DNA of 64,000 nt from Streptococcus parasanguinis (GCF_018499505.1 NZ_JAHDAC010000007.1:1-64000); one strand, 5' to 3'. Shown: positions 9,011-18,859, counted from the first letter of the stretch. Notes: generated from the letters alone by a model not told the origin. A program made the numbers and translations.

Positions 9011-9432
9011 CAATTGATATTAATGCTATTCGTGAGGCTTTGCCGCATCGTTACCCAATGCTTTTGGTGGATCGCGTTATAGAAACAAGCGAAGATACGA
9101 TTGTTGCCATTAAAAACGTGACAATTAATGAACTATTTTTTAATGGACATTTTCCACAATATCCTGTTATGCCAGGTGTTCTCATCATGGAAGCTTTGGC
9201 ACAAACAGCAGGTGTATTAGAGCTGTCAAAACCTGAAAATAAAGGGAAATTAGTCTTTTATGCAGGGATGGACAAGGTGAAGTTTAAAAAACAAGTCGTT
9301 CCAGGAGATCAACTGGTGATGACAGCTACTTTTGTCAAACGTCGTGGAACCATTGCTGTTGTTGAAGCGAAAGCAGAGGTAGACGGTAAGCTTGCAGCTT
9401 CAGGAACACTTACTTTTGCAATTGGAAATTAA
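9007..9432 (+). CDS. fabZ: 3-hydroxyacyl-ACP dehydratase FabZ
   Basis: Dehydrates 3-hydroxyacyl-ACP. The 141-residue hot-dog-fold protein contains [13 protein letters not shown] and the catalytic His48 in [11 protein letters not shown], with Glu62 in LIMEALAQ. It overlaps accB by 4 nt (ATGA) and accC begins 13 nt after its stop. Confidence 0.97.
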   Translation: MTIDINAIREALPHRYPMLLVDRVIETSEDTIVAIKNVTINELFFNGHFPQYPVMPGVLIMEALAQTAGVLELSKPENKGKLVFYAGMDKVKFKKQVVPGDQLVMTATFVKRRGTIAVVEAKAEVDGKLAASGTLTFAIGN

Positions 9433-9445
9433 GAAAGGCCTATCT

Positions 9446-10810
9446 ATGTTTCGTAAGATCTTAATCGCCAATCGTGGTGAGATTGCAGTGCGCATTATTC
9501 GTGCGGCTCGTGAACTTGGCATCGAGACGGTTGCGGTGTATTCTACTGCTGATAAAGAAGCCTTGCATACCTTACTAGCGGATGAAGCAGTCTGTATTGG
9601 ACCTGCTAAATCAACAGAATCTTATTTGAATATGAGTGCTGTCTTGTCTGCAGCTGTTCTAACAGGTGCAGAAGCTATCCACCCTGGTTTTGGATTTTTA
9701 AGTGAAAACTCAAAATTTGCGACTATGTGTGAGGAAGTGGGCATTAAATTTATTGGTCCTTCTGCTAAAGTCATGGATATGATGGGGGATAAGATTAATG
9801 CTCGTAAACAGATGATCAAAGCAGGAGTACCCGTTATTCCTGGATCAGATGGTGAAGTTTATACGGCTGAAGAAGCCCTCGAGATTGCAGAGCGTATTGG
9901 TTACCCTGTGATGTTGAAAGCATCTGCAGGAGGTGGTGGTAAAGGAATTCGGAAGGTTGAAAAACCAGAAGATCTGGTTGCTGCTTTTGAATCAGCTTCC
10001 TCAGAGGCTCAAGCTGCTTTTGGGAATGGTGCCATGTATATGGAGCGGGTGATTTATCCTGCACGCCACATTGAAGTACAAATTTTAGCGGACCAGCATG
10101 GACATGTCATTCACTTAGGTGAACGCGATTGTTCTCTTCAACGAAATAACCAAAAAGTTCTAGAAGAATCCCCTTCGATTGCTATTGGAAAAACTCTTCG
10201 TAATCAAATTGGTTCTGCTGCTGTTCGTGCAGCTGAATCAGTTGGGTACGAGAATGCTGGAACGATTGAATTCTTGTATGATGAAGGCAAGGGTGAGTTC
10301 TACTTTATGGAAATGAATACCCGTGTCCAAGTTGAGCATCCTGTCACGGAATTTGTAACAGGAATTGATATCGTTAAGGAACAGATTAAAATCGCAGCTG
10401 GCCAAGAATTATCCGTTACTCAAGAGGATATTGTCATTAAAGGTCATGCGATTGAATGCCGGATCAATGCGGAAAATCCTTCCTTTAACTTTGCACCAAG
10501 CCCAGGTAAGATCACTAATCTCTATCTTCCAAGTGGTGGGGTTGGCTTGCGTGTGGATTCTGCTGTGTATCCTGGTTATACGATTCCACCATACTATGAT
10601 AGTATGATTGCCAAGATCATTGTCCATGGTGAAAATCGCTTTGATGCACTGATGAAAATGCAGCGTGCTCTTTATGAGTTGGAAATCGATGGTGTCATAA
10701 CCAATAGCAGTTTCCAGTTGGATTTGATTTCAGATTCACATGTGATCGCTGGTGATTATGACACTGCATTTTTGATGGAACAATTCCTTCCAAATTATAA
10801 TAAGGAATGA
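9446..10810 (+). CDS. accC: acetyl-CoA carboxylase biotin carboxylase subunit
   Basis: ATP-dependent carboxylation of biotin on AccB. The 454-residue ATP-grasp enzyme starts MFRKILIANRGEIAVR and has the glycine-rich KASAGGGGKGIRKV and the catalytic EMNTRVQVEHPVTE. An earlier in-frame ATG at 9392 lies inside fabZ; ATG 9446 has AGAAAGG upstream and gives the family length. A 103-bp gap with hairpins separates it from accD. Confidence 0.96.
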   Translation: MFRKILIANRGEIAVRIIRAARELGIETVAVYSTADKEALHTLLADEAVCIGPAKSTESYLNMSAVLSAAVLTGAEAIHPGFGFLSENSKFATMCEEVGIKFIGPSAKVMDMMGDKINARKQMIKAGVPVIPGSDGEVYTAEEALEIAERIGYPVMLKASAGGGGKGIRKVEKPEDLVAAFESASSEAQAAFGNGAMYMERVIYPARHIEVQILADQHGHVIHLGERDCSLQRNNQKVLEESPSIAIGKTLRNQIGSAAVRAAESVGYENAGTIEFLYDEGKGEFYFMEMNTRVQVEHPVTEFVTGIDIVKEQIKIAAGQELSVTQEDIVIKGHAIECRINAENPSFNFAPSPGKITNLYLPSGGVGLRVDSAVYPGYTIPPYYDSMIAKIIVHGENRFDALMKMQRALYELEIDGVITNSSFQLDLISDSHVIAGDYDTAFLMEQFLPNYNKE

Positions 10811-10814
10811 TGAA

Positions 10815-10900
10815 AAAGCCTGGACTTGTGAGGGAAGTATGAACATCATCTTCACAGTTTCAGGCTTTTATAGTAATGCTTCAGATACTGTAGCATATTA
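10815..10900 (+). promoter_or_regulatory. hairpins between accC and accD (possible attenuator)
   Basis: Stem AAAGCCTG (10815-10822) / CAGGCTTT (10861-10868), with inner TGTGA / TCACA, followed by TTTATAG. A second hairpin TAATGCT (10874-10880) / AGCATATTA (10892-10900) lies just before the accD ribosome site. The first looks like a weak terminator inside the operon. Its role is inference. Confidence 0.5.
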
Positions 10901-10913
10901 TAAGGAGTAAGTA

Positions 10914-11780
10914 ATGGCATTATTTTCTAAAAAAGATAAATATATTCGGATCAATCCGAATAGGTCAGCCTGGAAGGAGCCTCAGCCAAAACCTGAAGTT
11001 CCTGATGAACTATTTTCACAATGCCCAGGTTGTAAACATACCATTTACCAAAAGGATTTAGGTAGTGAACGAGTATGCCCGAATTGTGGCTATACCTTCC
11101 GTATTTCTGCTAAAGAACGCTTAGCGCTGACAGTGGATCCAGCTAGCTTTGAAGAAATGTTTACAGGAATCGAAACGACAGATCCTTTGAATTTCCCCAA
11201 TTATAAGAAGAAACTAGCAGCAGTGCGGGAAATGACAGGACTGGATGAAGCTGTCCTAACTGGAACTGCCTTGATTAAAGGGCAAAAAGTTGCGCTTGGG
11301 ATCATGGATTCCAACTTTATCATGGCTTCAATGGGTTCTGTGGTAGGCGAAAAAATTACTCGTTTATTTGAATTTGCGACAAAAGAAAAATTGCCAGTTG
11401 TTCTCTTTACCGCTTCCGGTGGCGCTCGGATGCAAGAAGGAATCGTGAGTTTGATGCAAATGGCAAAAATTTCTGCGGCTGTTCAACGTCATTCCAAAGA
11501 AAAATTATTCTATTTGACGGTATTGACAGATCCGACAACCGGTGGGGTAACGGCTTCATTTGCTATGGAAGGTGATATTATCATGGCAGAGAGTCAGGCC
11601 TTGGTTGGTTTTGCCGGTCGGCGCGTGATCGAATCAACTGTGCGTGAGAAATTGCCAGATGATTTCCAAAAGGCAGAATTTCTACAAGAACATGGATTTG
11701 TAGACTTGATCGTGGAGAGAAGCCAAATCCGAGCAACAGTTGGACAATTATTGGCCCTTCATGGAGGTAAACATGAGTAA
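10914..11780 (+). CDS. accD: acetyl-CoA carboxylase carboxyltransferase subunit beta
   Basis: With AccA, transfers CO2 from carboxybiotin to acetyl-CoA. The 288 residues start with a basic tail and a four-cysteine zinc ribbon at about 36-58 (CPGC...CPNC), followed by the crotonase-like carboxyltransferase fold ([24 protein letters not shown]). It overlaps accA by 8 nt, as expected for a stoichiometric alpha-beta pair. Confidence 0.97.
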   Translation: MALFSKKDKYIRINPNRSAWKEPQPKPEVPDELFSQCPGCKHTIYQKDLGSERVCPNCGYTFRISAKERLALTVDPASFEEMFTGIETTDPLNFPNYKKKLAAVREMTGLDEAVLTGTALIKGQKVALGIMDSNFIMASMGSVVGEKITRLFEFATKEKLPVVLFTASGGARMQEGIVSLMQMAKISAAVQRHSKEKLFYLTVLTDPTTGGVTASFAMEGDIIMAESQALVGFAGRRVIESTVREKLPDDFQKAEFLQEHGFVDLIVERSQIRATVGQLLALHGGKHE

Positions 11781-12543
11781 AATAACACAGATTATTAAAG
11801 AGGCACGTGACCAAGGAAGATTGACTGCGCTTGATTTTGCTCAAGGAATTTTTGATGATTTTATCGAATTACATGGAGATCGAAACTTCCGTGATGATGG
11901 TGCGGTGATTGGTGGGATTGGACGCTTAGGCGATCAAACGGTTACAGTCGTTGGAATCCAAAAAGGAAAAAATCTTCAGGATAATATAAAACGTAATTTT
12001 GGGCAACCCCATCCAGAAGGCTATCGAAAAGCTTTGCGCCTCATGAAACAAGCCGAGAAATTTGGCCGTCCAGTTGTGACCTTTATCAATACAGCGGGTG
12101 CTTATCCTGGTGTTGGTGCTGAAGAACGAGGACAAGGGGAAGCCATTGCTCGTAACCTCATGGAAATGAGTGATTTAAAAGTTCCAATTATCGCGATTAT
12201 CATCGGAGAAGGTGGTTCTGGTGGTGCCTTAGCTCTTGCTGTAGCAGATAAGGTTTGGATGCTTGAGAACTCCATCTATGCAGTCTTGAGTCCAGAAGGT
12301 TTCGCCTCTATTCTTTGGAAAGATGGAAGTCGTGCCATGGAAGCAGCAGAGTTGATGAAGATTACTTCTCACGAATTATTAAATATGGAAATTGTCGATA
12401 AGGTGATTCCCGAGCATGGATTTTCAAATGGAGAACTACTGGCTCAAGTGAAGAAGGAATTACAGGAAGAGTTAAAGGTTTTACAAGCCTTACCTCTCGA
12501 AGATCTTCTGGAGAAACGCTACCAACGTTTTCGTAAATATTAA
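11773..12543 (+). CDS. accA: acetyl-CoA carboxylase carboxyltransferase subunit alpha
   Basis: Partner of AccD. The 256 residues carry the crotonase-type signatures [22 protein letters not shown] and [15 protein letters not shown]. The chosen start ATG 11773 (MSKITQII) has GGAGG at 11763-11767; an upstream ATG inside accD at 11740 is not used. It is the last gene of the cluster, followed by a strong terminator. Confidence 0.96.
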   Translation: MSKITQIIKEARDQGRLTALDFAQGIFDDFIELHGDRNFRDDGAVIGGIGRLGDQTVTVVGIQKGKNLQDNIKRNFGQPHPEGYRKALRLMKQAEKFGRPVVTFINTAGAYPGVGAEERGQGEAIARNLMEMSDLKVPIIAIIIGEGGSGGALALAVADKVWMLENSIYAVLSPEGFASILWKDGSRAMEAAELMKITSHELLNMEIVDKVIPEHGFSNGELLAQVKKELQEELKVLQALPLEDLLEKRYQRFRKY

Positions 12544-12580
12544 AAAACTGAGCTTGCAATTTGCAAGACTCAGTTTTTTT
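12542..12580. terminator. bidirectional terminator between accA and serS
   Basis: ACTGAG-CTTGCAA / TTGCAAG-ACTCAGT stem flanked by A's on the left and T's on the right. It serves accA on the plus strand and serS on the minus strand. Confidence 0.9.
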
Positions 12581-12585
12581 AAACT

Positions 12586-13863
12586 TTATTTTGGTGCGAT
12601 GACTTCTGCGCCACCCATGTATGGGCGAAGGACTTCTGGAATGGTCACAGAACCGTCTTCGTTTTGGTAGTTTTCAAGAATAGCAGCGACGGTACGTCCG
12701 ACTGCCAATCCAGAACCGTTCAAAGTGTGAAGGAGTTTTACCTTGCCATCTGCTTCATCACGGTAGCGGATTTGCGCACGGCGGGCTTGGAAATCTTCTG
12801 TATTGGAACAGCTTGAGATTTCACGGTAGGTGTTTTGCGCTGGAATCCATACTTCCAAGTCATAAGTCTTGGCAGCTGAGAAGCCCATGTCTCCTGTCGA
12901 GAGAGCTACTACACGGTATGGAAGGTTCAGTTTTTGAAGGATATTTTCAGCATTGACAACCATTTTTTCCAATTCATCATATGATTCTTCTGGTTTAGCA
13001 AATTTCACCATTTCAACCTTATGGAATTGGTGCAAACGGATCAATCCACGAGTATCACGACCAGCTGAACCAGCTTCTGAACGGAAAGATGGACTCATAG
13101 CGGTGAAGTAGATTGGAAGATCTTTCCCATCAAGAATTTCATCGCGGTAGTAGTTCGTCAAAGGAACTTCAGCTGTTGGAATGAGGACATAATTGGTATC
13201 GCTAAGTTCAAAAGTATCTTCCTTGAATTTTGGATACTGACCAGTACCAAACATAGAATCATGGTTGACCATGTAAGGAGGAATGACTTCAGTGTAGCCT
13301 TCCTTACCATGTTCGTCCAACATGAAGTTGTAGATAGCGCGTTCTAAGCGAGCTCCAAGTCCTTTGTAGAAGAGGAAACGAGCACCAGTAACTTTAGCTC
13401 CGCGTTCCCAGTCAAGGATATCAAGGTCTTCACCTAAATCCCAGTGAGCTTTTGGTTCAAAGCCAAATTCGCGCGGTGTTCCCCAACGGCGAACCTCAAC
13501 GTTGTCATCCTCATCTGCTCCAACAGGGACACTGTCAGCAGGGATGTTTGGAAGGGTAGTGGTGAATTCAGTCAATTTTGCATCGATTTCAGCCAATTCT
13601 GTATCCAATGCTTTGACCTCAGCAGAGAGGGTTTGCATGGCAGCAATCTTATCATCTGCATTTTCTTTGTTGCGTTTAGCTTGTGCGATTTCAGCAGATA
13701 CAGTGTTACGCTCTGCTTTGAGATTTTCTACTTTGACTAAGATATCTCGACGTTTAGCATCGATTTCTTTCATTTCATTCAAAATAGCTGCATCTACGCC
13801 ACGTGTTGCCAATTTTTTAGCAACCGCATCAAAGTCTGTACGAATCCGTTTAATATCTAACAT
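12586..13863 (-). CDS. serS: seryl-tRNA synthetase
   Basis: Charges tRNA-Ser with serine. The 425-residue class II synthetase begins [12 protein letters not shown] with an N-terminal antiparallel coiled coil (about residues 30-100), then the catalytic core with motif 2 ([21 protein letters not shown]) and motif 3 ([19 protein letters not shown]). The start at 13863 has AGGAGAAGC upstream. A longer in-frame reading back to 13926 would run through the T-box and is rejected. It has its own promoter and leader. Confidence 0.97.
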   Translation of the reverse strand: MLDIKRIRTDFDAVAKKLATRGVDAAILNEMKEIDAKRRDILVKVENLKAERNTVSAEIAQAKRNKENADDKIAAMQTLSAEVKALDTELAEIDAKLTEFTTTLPNIPADSVPVGADEDDNVEVRRWGTPREFGFEPKAHWDLGEDLDILDWERGAKVTGARFLFYKGLGARLERAIYNFMLDEHGKEGYTEVIPPYMVNHDSMFGTGQYPKFKEDTFELSDTNYVLIPTAEVPLTNYYRDEILDGKDLPIYFTAMSPSFRSEAGSAGRDTRGLIRLHQFHKVEMVKFAKPEESYDELEKMVVNAENILQKLNLPYRVVALSTGDMGFSAAKTYDLEVWIPAQNTYREISSCSNTEDFQARRAQIRYRDEADGKVKLLHTLNGSGLAVGRTVAAILENYQNEDGSVTIPEVLRPYMGGAEVIAPK

Positions 13864-14056
13864 AGCTTCTCCTTTAACAAAAAACACACCTGTCAGAGTG
13901 TTGGAGTGGCAGAGCCACGGTTCCATCCAACTTCACAGGTGTGCACTTGATTCGATATTGTATTTTAAAGAAACGGTAGAATTTCAATTAAGATTTCTAT
14001 CTGCTCGCAGCAACCGCAGACTTTCTGAAAGAACCTCTTAACTTACTTATCCGTTT
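13864..14056 (-). promoter_or_regulatory. serine T-box leader of serS
   Basis: The minus-strand leader contains the T-box antiterminator motif GGATGGAACCGTGG (plus-strand 13928-13915) followed by a terminator whose arms CACACCTGTGAAG and CTGACAGGTGTG end in a T-run (13885-13876). A stem I region lies at about 13960-14040 and a UCU triplet in it is a candidate serine specifier. Uncharged tRNA-Ser would favour the antiterminator and serS expression. Confidence 0.88.
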
Positions 14057-14062
14057 GCGTCT

Positions 14063-14091
14063 ATTATACAAGAAAAGATCCTATTTTGCAA
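14063..14091 (-). promoter_or_regulatory. serS promoter
   Basis: TTGCAA (14091-14086), 17-nt spacer, TATAAT (14068-14063) on the minus strand. The -35 overlaps the last codons of manO. Confidence 0.9.
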
Positions 14092-14449
14092 ATAGATTTT
14101 TAATTTTAGCCGTGATGATTTGGATCAACGTAGGAAGTTTGACAATCTTATCATTTCCCAGATGTTCCCGAGCAATCTTTAAAATTTTTCCCGAGTCTTT
14201 TGAAGCAAAGAGAAATTTTGATTCTCTGGTATAGATTTCAAAATGGCGGCTAATTTTACGTCCGGATACATTGGCTCCGATTCGCTCGATTTCTTGCCAG
14301 GGAATTTGGATGTAGTCTTCAACATTAGCATCCGCATAAAATTCAAAAGCGGCATTCCCGACTAGGATTTTTCCAACCTTTCCCCCCACTCCAAGGTAAG
14401 AAACCCCTGTAGTATGGAATTCAACGGTTTTATTCAATGATTGAGCCAT
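14081..14449 (-). CDS. manO: ManO, DUF956 family protein of the mannose PTS locus
   Basis: A 122-residue cytoplasmic protein with the DUF956 pattern. DUF956 genes sit beside mannose-class PTS operons in lactic acid bacteria and are thought to modulate them; the biochemical role is not settled. AGGAGG lies 5-6 nt before ATG 14449. A terminator separates it from manN and a separate -10 (TGATATAAT, 14483-14478 on the minus strand) precedes it, so it is probably expressed both by readthrough and on its own. The pleckstrin-like GRKISRHFEIYTRESKFLF segment is the best-conserved part. Confidence 0.85.
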   Translation of the reverse strand: MAQSLNKTVEFHTTGVSYLGVGGKVGKILVGNAAFEFYADANVEDYIQIPWQEIERIGANVSGRKISRHFEIYTRESKFLFASKDSGKILKIAREHLGNDKIVKLPTLIQIITAKIKNLFAK

Positions 14450-14477
14450 GAGATCCTCCTGTATTGCTGTTCACTCC

Positions 14478-14517
14478 ATTATATCATAATAAAAAGAAGG
14501 CCGAAACCTTCTTTTTT
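14478..14517 (-). terminator. manLMN terminator followed by a manO promoter
   Basis: On the minus strand AGAAGG-TTTCGG-CCTTCT with T's on both sides (14517-14491) ends the manLMN mRNA. Immediately after it an extended -10 TGATATAAT (TATAAT 14483-14478) can start a manO transcript; its -35 overlaps the hairpin. Confidence 0.75.
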
Positions 14518-14529
14518 GTTGATCTTTGC

Positions 14530-15441
14530 TTACATCAAGCCAGCAACGTGTGCCAAGACACCGATTACAAAGAGGGCGATGATGATAGTGATTGGAGATA
14601 CTTTCTTCTTAAGCAACCACATACAAGCGAAAGTAAGAAGCAATCCCATCAAACCAGGGATCAATGAATCCAAGTTTTGTTGGAAAGTTGTAACTTTTTC
14701 AGGTGTTTGAGATAGGCCTGAACCAACTTGAGCGAAGGCTTCTTGGATACCCTTGTATCCTTCAGGAAGTTTATCCCAGTGGATATAAGCTTTGTCGTCT
14801 AATTTGACAGAAGAAACATTAAAGATGAATTTAATAGATACCCAACGTTCTACCAAGACAGCGAGGATGAACATCCCAAGGATAGAAGCTCCCTTGGTGA
14901 TGTCTTGCAAGATCCCACCAGACATATCTTTGGTAATTTCAGAACCTGCTTTGTATCCAAGTTCTTGCGTGTACCACAAGAAGGCCATACGAATCGCATT
15001 CCATGCGATAAAGAAGATGAGTGGGCCAAGGATGTTACCAGACGCAGCAAGTGATGCACCAAGGGCACCAAGGATAGGACGTACTGTAAACCAGAAGACT
15101 GGATCTCCGATACCCGCCAAAGGACCCATCATACCAATTTTAACCCCTTGGATGGCAGCATCGTCAATCGCAGCACCGTTTGCTCTTTCTTCTTCAAGAG
15201 CAAGTGTTACCCCGATGATAGGAGCGGCAACGTATGGGTGAGTGTTGAAGAATTCCATGTGACGTTCAAGAGCAGCTGCTTGGTCTTCTTTCTTCGTGTA
15301 AAGTTTTTTGATAGCTGGGATCAATGAGTATGCCCAACCCAAGTTTTGCATCCGTTCATAGTTCCAAGAACCTTGCAAGAAGGTTGAACGCCACCAAACT
15401 TTTTGACGATCTGATTTTGATAATTGTAATTTTTCAGTCAT
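14530..15441 (-). CDS. manN: PTS mannose transporter IID component
   Basis: Membrane component of the mannose/glucose PTS, forming the sugar channel with IIC. The 303 residues match the IID family: N-terminal RSTFLQGSWNYERMQNLGWAYSLIP and the conserved GVKIGMMGPLAGIGDPVFWFTVRPI, with a C-terminal hydrophobic helix. It lies 18 nt after manM. Confidence 0.95.
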   Translation of the reverse strand: MTEKLQLSKSDRQKVWWRSTFLQGSWNYERMQNLGWAYSLIPAIKKLYTKKEDQAAALERHMEFFNTHPYVAAPIIGVTLALEEERANGAAIDDAAIQGVKIGMMGPLAGIGDPVFWFTVRPILGALGASLAASGNILGPLIFFIAWNAIRMAFLWYTQELGYKAGSEITKDMSGGILQDITKGASILGMFILAVLVERWVSIKFIFNVSSVKLDDKAYIHWDKLPEGYKGIQEAFAQVGSGLSQTPEKVTTFQQNLDSLIPGLMGLLLTFACMWLLKKKVSPITIIIALFVIGVLAHVAGLM

Positions 15442-15459
15442 GATAGTGTCACACCTTTC

Positions 15460-16263
15460 TTAATAGTCTTCGAGAATGTCGCCAATTGGATCGTTAGAAG
15501 TAGCGGCACCGCCACCTCCATTGCCACCTTTCTTAGAAAGAGTAAGGTAGATCAAGGCAAGGGCAACACCAATTGCTCCAAGGGCGATCAAGGTCAATTG
15601 GCTAACAGCTGCAAGAGCAAAACCGATGGCAAAGAATGGCCATACTTCACGGCTCGCCATCATGTTGATAACCATGGCATAACCAACGGCTACAACCATA
15701 CCACCACCGATTTGCATTCCATCAGAGAGCCATTTTGGCATTTGTTCAAGAGCAGTTTTGACAGTTTCAGCAGGAATCATCAACAAGAGGGCTGCAGGAA
15801 TGGCGATACGAAGACCTTGAAGAAGAAGGGCCACAAAGTGAGCGCGTTCTACACCTTTGATATCCCCTTTTCTAGCAGCAGCGTCGGCAGTGTGAACCAA
15901 ACCAACGGAAAGGGTACGGACGATCATGGTCAAGAAAAGACCAGCAACTGCAAGTGGAATAGCGACACCTTGAGCAACAGCGATTCCTTTTGTACTGAAG
16001 TCTCCCCCAAGTACCATGATGATGGCAGCAGCGACAGATGCAAGGGCAGCATCGGGTGCAACTGCGGCACCAATGTTTGCCCAGCCAAGTGCAATAAATT
16101 GAAGTGAACCACCAAGCATAATGCCAGCAGTCAAATTACCTGTTACCAAACCGATTAAGGTACAAGCAACAAGGGGTTGGTGGAATTGGAATTGGTCAAG
16201 GATACCTTCAAGACCTGCTAAGAAGGCAACAACGACCACTAATACCATAGAAATAATAGACAT
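15460..16263 (-). CDS. manM: PTS mannose transporter IIC component
   Basis: Multi-pass membrane protein of 267 residues with about seven hydrophobic segments. Family features include the N-terminal membrane helix ending in GLEGILDQFQFHQPL and the GGSLQFIALGWANIGAAVAPD stretch. The C-terminus is glycine-rich. It is the second gene of manLMN. Besides sugar uptake, Man-PTS IIC/IID pairs are known receptors for class IIa bacteriocins. Confidence 0.95.
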   Translation of the reverse strand: MSIISMVLVVVVAFLAGLEGILDQFQFHQPLVACTLIGLVTGNLTAGIMLGGSLQFIALGWANIGAAVAPDAALASVAAAIIMVLGGDFSTKGIAVAQGVAIPLAVAGLFLTMIVRTLSVGLVHTADAAARKGDIKGVERAHFVALLLQGLRIAIPAALLLMIPAETVKTALEQMPKWLSDGMQIGGGMVVAVGYAMVINMMASREVWPFFAIGFALAAVSQLTLIALGAIGVALALIYLTLSKKGGNGGGGAATSNDPIGDILEDY

Positions 16264-16290
16264 GTTTAAAATCCTTTCGTAAGTAATCGA

Positions 16291-17280
16291 TTATTGAACG
16301 TTAGCTTTGTTAATTAAGTCAAACAAATCTTTCTTAGAGTCATTTGGCACTTTACGGACGTCAAATTCTACTCCAAGATCACGCATTTTTTCAAATGTAG
16401 CCACATCATCTTTATCCATTGATAACACATTGTTCACCATGGTTTTACCAGTTGAGTGGGCCATTGAACCAACGTTCAAGGTTTTAATCGGAACACCACC
16501 TTCGATGGCGCGAAGAGCATCTTGAGGTGTTTCAAATAAGATCAAAGCATGGGTATTTCCAAAACGTGGATCTTTTGCAACGTCGATCAATTTTTGAATT
16601 GGGACAACGTTTGCTTTCACACCATTTGGTGCCGCTTGTTTGATCAATTCCTTACGGAGTTCATCTTTAGCAACAGAATCTGAAGCAACAATGATCCGAT
16701 CGGCTTTTGAATCAGGTGTCCAAGCAGTTGCGACTTGTCCATGAAGAAGACGTGTATCTAAGCGGGCAAGGTTAATCTTGAGTTTTCCATCTCCGATAAC
16801 TGTTCCTTCTGGAATAGCAGCTTGGGCTACAGGAGCAGCAGCGGCAGTACTAGCTTCTTCAACAGGATTCAATTCTTCTGGAAGGGCTTTGACACCGTCT
16901 TTTGCTTCCTTGATGATGTTTGCAGCGACTTGATCAACGCCGGCATTTGCATCCATCAAACGTTCTGTATAAGCTTGAATCAACATCGGAAGGTTTAATC
17001 CTGTAATGATCGCAAATTTACGATCTGGATTTTCTCCCATGACGCGACTTGCTTGGTTAAATGGAGAACCACTCCAAAGGTCAGCCAAAACCAAGACTTC
17101 ATCTTCTGCATCAAATGCGGCAACAGCTGCATTAAATTTAGCATAGAGATCATCCGGGCCTTCACTTGGCATGAACGTAACCACTTGAACTTTCTCTTGA
17201 TCCCCAAAGATCATCGAGCCAGATTGGTGGATTCCAGCTGCAAATTCACCGTGGCTAGCAATAATGATACCAATACTCAT
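16291..17280 (-). CDS. manL: PTS mannose transporter IIAB component
   Basis: Cytoplasmic phosphotransfer protein of 329 residues. The IIA domain carries His10 (IIIASHGEF), an Ala/Pro-rich linker spans about 140-160, and the IIB domain carries His180 ([11 protein letters not shown]). Phosphate passes from HPr to His10, His180 and then the sugar. ATG 17280 is preferred over an in-frame ATG at 17289, because AAGGAGG (17297-17291) would be only one base from the latter. First gene of the operon. Confidence 0.95.
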   Translation of the reverse strand: MSIGIIIASHGEFAAGIHQSGSMIFGDQEKVQVVTFMPSEGPDDLYAKFNAAVAAFDAEDEVLVLADLWSGSPFNQASRVMGENPDRKFAIITGLNLPMLIQAYTERLMDANAGVDQVAANIIKEAKDGVKALPEELNPVEEASTAAAAPVAQAAIPEGTVIGDGKLKINLARLDTRLLHGQVATAWTPDSKADRIIVASDSVAKDELRKELIKQAAPNGVKANVVPIQKLIDVAKDPRFGNTHALILFETPQDALRAIEGGVPIKTLNVGSMAHSTGKTMVNNVLSMDKDDVATFEKMRDLGVEFDVRKVPNDSKKDLFDLINKANVQ

Positions 17281-17319
17281 TATTGACATTCCTCCTTATA
17301 AAATTTGTTTGACTTTCAG

Positions 17320-17372
17320 TTTAAGAAAACTTTAAGCTACTTTATTATAAATCGTTTCCACACTTAAGTCAA
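17320..17372 (-). promoter_or_regulatory. manLMN promoter with CiaR box and cre-like site
   Basis: On the minus strand: TTGACT (17372-17367), 17 nt, TATAAT (17349-17344). The spacer contains TGTGGAAACGATTT (17362-17349), which keeps the TGnAAnCG half of a CcpA cre. Just past the start site are two perfect hexamers TTTAAG-N5-TTTAAG (17320-17336, plus-strand orientation), the CiaR recognition pattern of pneumococcus. Position over the start of transcription predicts repression by CiaR, as reported for pneumococcal manL. Confidence 0.8.
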
Positions 17373-17653
17373 TTTTTCTATCAAAATCTCGATGTAAAAA
17401 CATTGATTTATTATGTTAAATTATCGTTAGATAGAAAAAGAATGCTCTTGAATGAATTTTGTTTATTACTTGTTGATGCTTAAAAAATCAATAATAGATA
17501 TGTTTTATAGGATTTTGTTCTCAATGAAAAGATTCCGAGAATCAAACGATATTCTCGAAAACAGAAATAAATATATAATAAATTGTAAAATAGAGTGATT
17601 GAGAGCACTCAAAAAGACTAGCCCAGTTGGGCTAGTCCTGTAGGTTCAGTTGT
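17373..17653. other. AT-rich gap between manL promoter and adhP
   Basis: 281 bp without a gene. It holds a 7-bp inverted repeat CGAGAAT (17536-17542) / ATTCTCG (17551-17557), a small hairpin GAGTG / CACTC (17593-17610) and the adhP terminator. The rest is featureless AT-rich DNA. Confidence 0.6.
17611..17637 (-). terminator. adhP terminator
   Basis: Perfect 9-bp stem GACTAGCCC / GGGCTAGTC (17616-17637) with five T's after it on the minus strand (17615-17611). Confidence 0.92.
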
Positions 17654-18676
17654 TTAGTTTGTAAAATCAAGTACCATACGTCCTTGAATGGTTCCGGCTT
17701 CCATTTCGTCAAATACTTTGACAGCATCTTCTACTGGACGTTTTTGAACGACAGGGACTACCAAGCCTTCTGCACCAAATTGGAAAGCTTCTTCCAAGTC
17801 TTTACGAGTTCCTACAAGAGAACCAATGACTTGGATACCATCTAATACAGTTTTCACAATGCTGAGGTCCATCATTTCAGAAGGAAGACCAACTGCGACC
17901 ACGCGGCCACCTGCACGAACAGAATCTACTGCTTGGTTGAAAGCTACTTTAGAAACAGCTGTTACGACAGCAGAGTGAGCTCCACCATTTGTTTTTTCTT
18001 TGATCAATCCTGGGACATCTTCGACTTCGCGACCGTTGATGACAAAGTCTGCACCAACTTCTTTCGCCAATTCTAGTTTATCATTGTTGATATCGACAGC
18101 GATGACATGTGCATTGAAGACTTTCTTAGCATATTGAACAGCCAAGTTTCCAAGTCCACCAGCTCCATAGATAACGATCCATTGTCCTGGTTCAGCTTTG
18201 GCTTCTTTGATGGCTTTGTAAGTGGTAACACCTGCACACGTAATAGAAGAAGCTTGGGCTGGATCTAATCCTTCAGGTACTTTCACTGCGTAATCTGCAG
18301 TAACGATACATTGTTCAGCCATTCCTCCATCAACAGAGTAACCAGCATTTTTTACAGTACGGCAAAGAGTTTCGCGACCAGTTGTACAGTATTCACAAGT
18401 TCCACATCCTTCGAAGAACCATGCGACACTGACACGATCCCCAACTTTTAGGCTCTTGACATCTGGAGCAACTTCTTTAACAATACCGATTCCTTCGTGT
18501 CCAAGAACACGGCCTGGAACTTTACCGAAGTCCCCGTGAGCAACGTGCAAGTCAGTGTGGCAGACACCACAGTATTCGATTTGAACAAGTGCTTCCCCTG
18601 TTTCAAGTGGACGCATGTCTTTGTTTGCAACGATTTCAACACCAGTACCTTCTGGATTTACAACAACAGCTTTCAT
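17654..18676 (-). CDS. adhP: zinc-dependent alcohol dehydrogenase AdhP
   Basis: NAD-dependent oxidation of primary alcohols or reduction of aldehydes. The 340-residue medium-chain dehydrogenase has the catalytic zinc ligands in CGVCHTD (36-42) and GHEGIG, the four-cysteine structural zinc loop CGTCEYC...C near residues 90-105, and the Rossmann motif [20 protein letters not shown] precedes ATG 18676. Monocistronic. A cre-like site in its leader suggests catabolite control. Confidence 0.95.
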   Translation of the reverse strand: MKAVVVNPEGTGVEIVANKDMRPLETGEALVQIEYCGVCHTDLHVAHGDFGKVPGRVLGHEGIGIVKEVAPDVKSLKVGDRVSVAWFFEGCGTCEYCTTGRETLCRTVKNAGYSVDGGMAEQCIVTADYAVKVPEGLDPAQASSITCAGVTTYKAIKEAKAEPGQWIVIYGAGGLGNLAVQYAKKVFNAHVIAVDINNDKLELAKEVGADFVINGREVEDVPGLIKEKTNGGAHSAVVTAVSKVAFNQAVDSVRAGGRVVAVGLPSEMMDLSIVKTVLDGIQVIGSLVGTRKDLEEAFQFGAEGLVVPVVQKRPVEDAVKVFDEMEAGTIQGRMVLDFTN

Positions 18677-18705
18677 TTTGTTCCTCCTTAAGTGAACGAG
18701 AAGCG

Positions 18706-18731
18706 GTTTAGAATTTTTGAAAACGCTTCTT
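18706..18731 (-). promoter_or_regulatory. cre-like site and inverted repeat upstream of adhP
   Basis: Plus-strand TTGAAAACGCTTCTT (18717-18731) fits the cre pattern WTGnAAnCGnWnnCW at all but one defined position. It also forms the right arm of an inverted repeat with AGAAGCGGTTT just to its left (from about 18699). Its position in the adhP leader suggests CcpA repression. Confidence 0.6.
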
Positions 18732-18830
18732 TAATAACTATGTTAATAATATCACAAACTAGATGACGAGGCAATGAAAAAAATGGAAAAAAAGGGGGGT
18801 ATTGATTAACCGATTAAGGATTTGGCGCAG

Positions 18831-18859
18831 AAAAAGACATGAGGGGATAACTCATGTCT
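18831..18859 (-). terminator. terminator of the HAD phosphatase gene
   Basis: Stem AGACATGAG (18835-18843) / CTCATGTCT (18851-18859), with a T tract on the minus strand. Confidence 0.88.

Noticed and set aside
13864-13926. N-terminal extension of serS
   Set aside because: The in-frame extension runs through the T-box terminator; the start at 13863 has a proper ribosome site and gives the family length.
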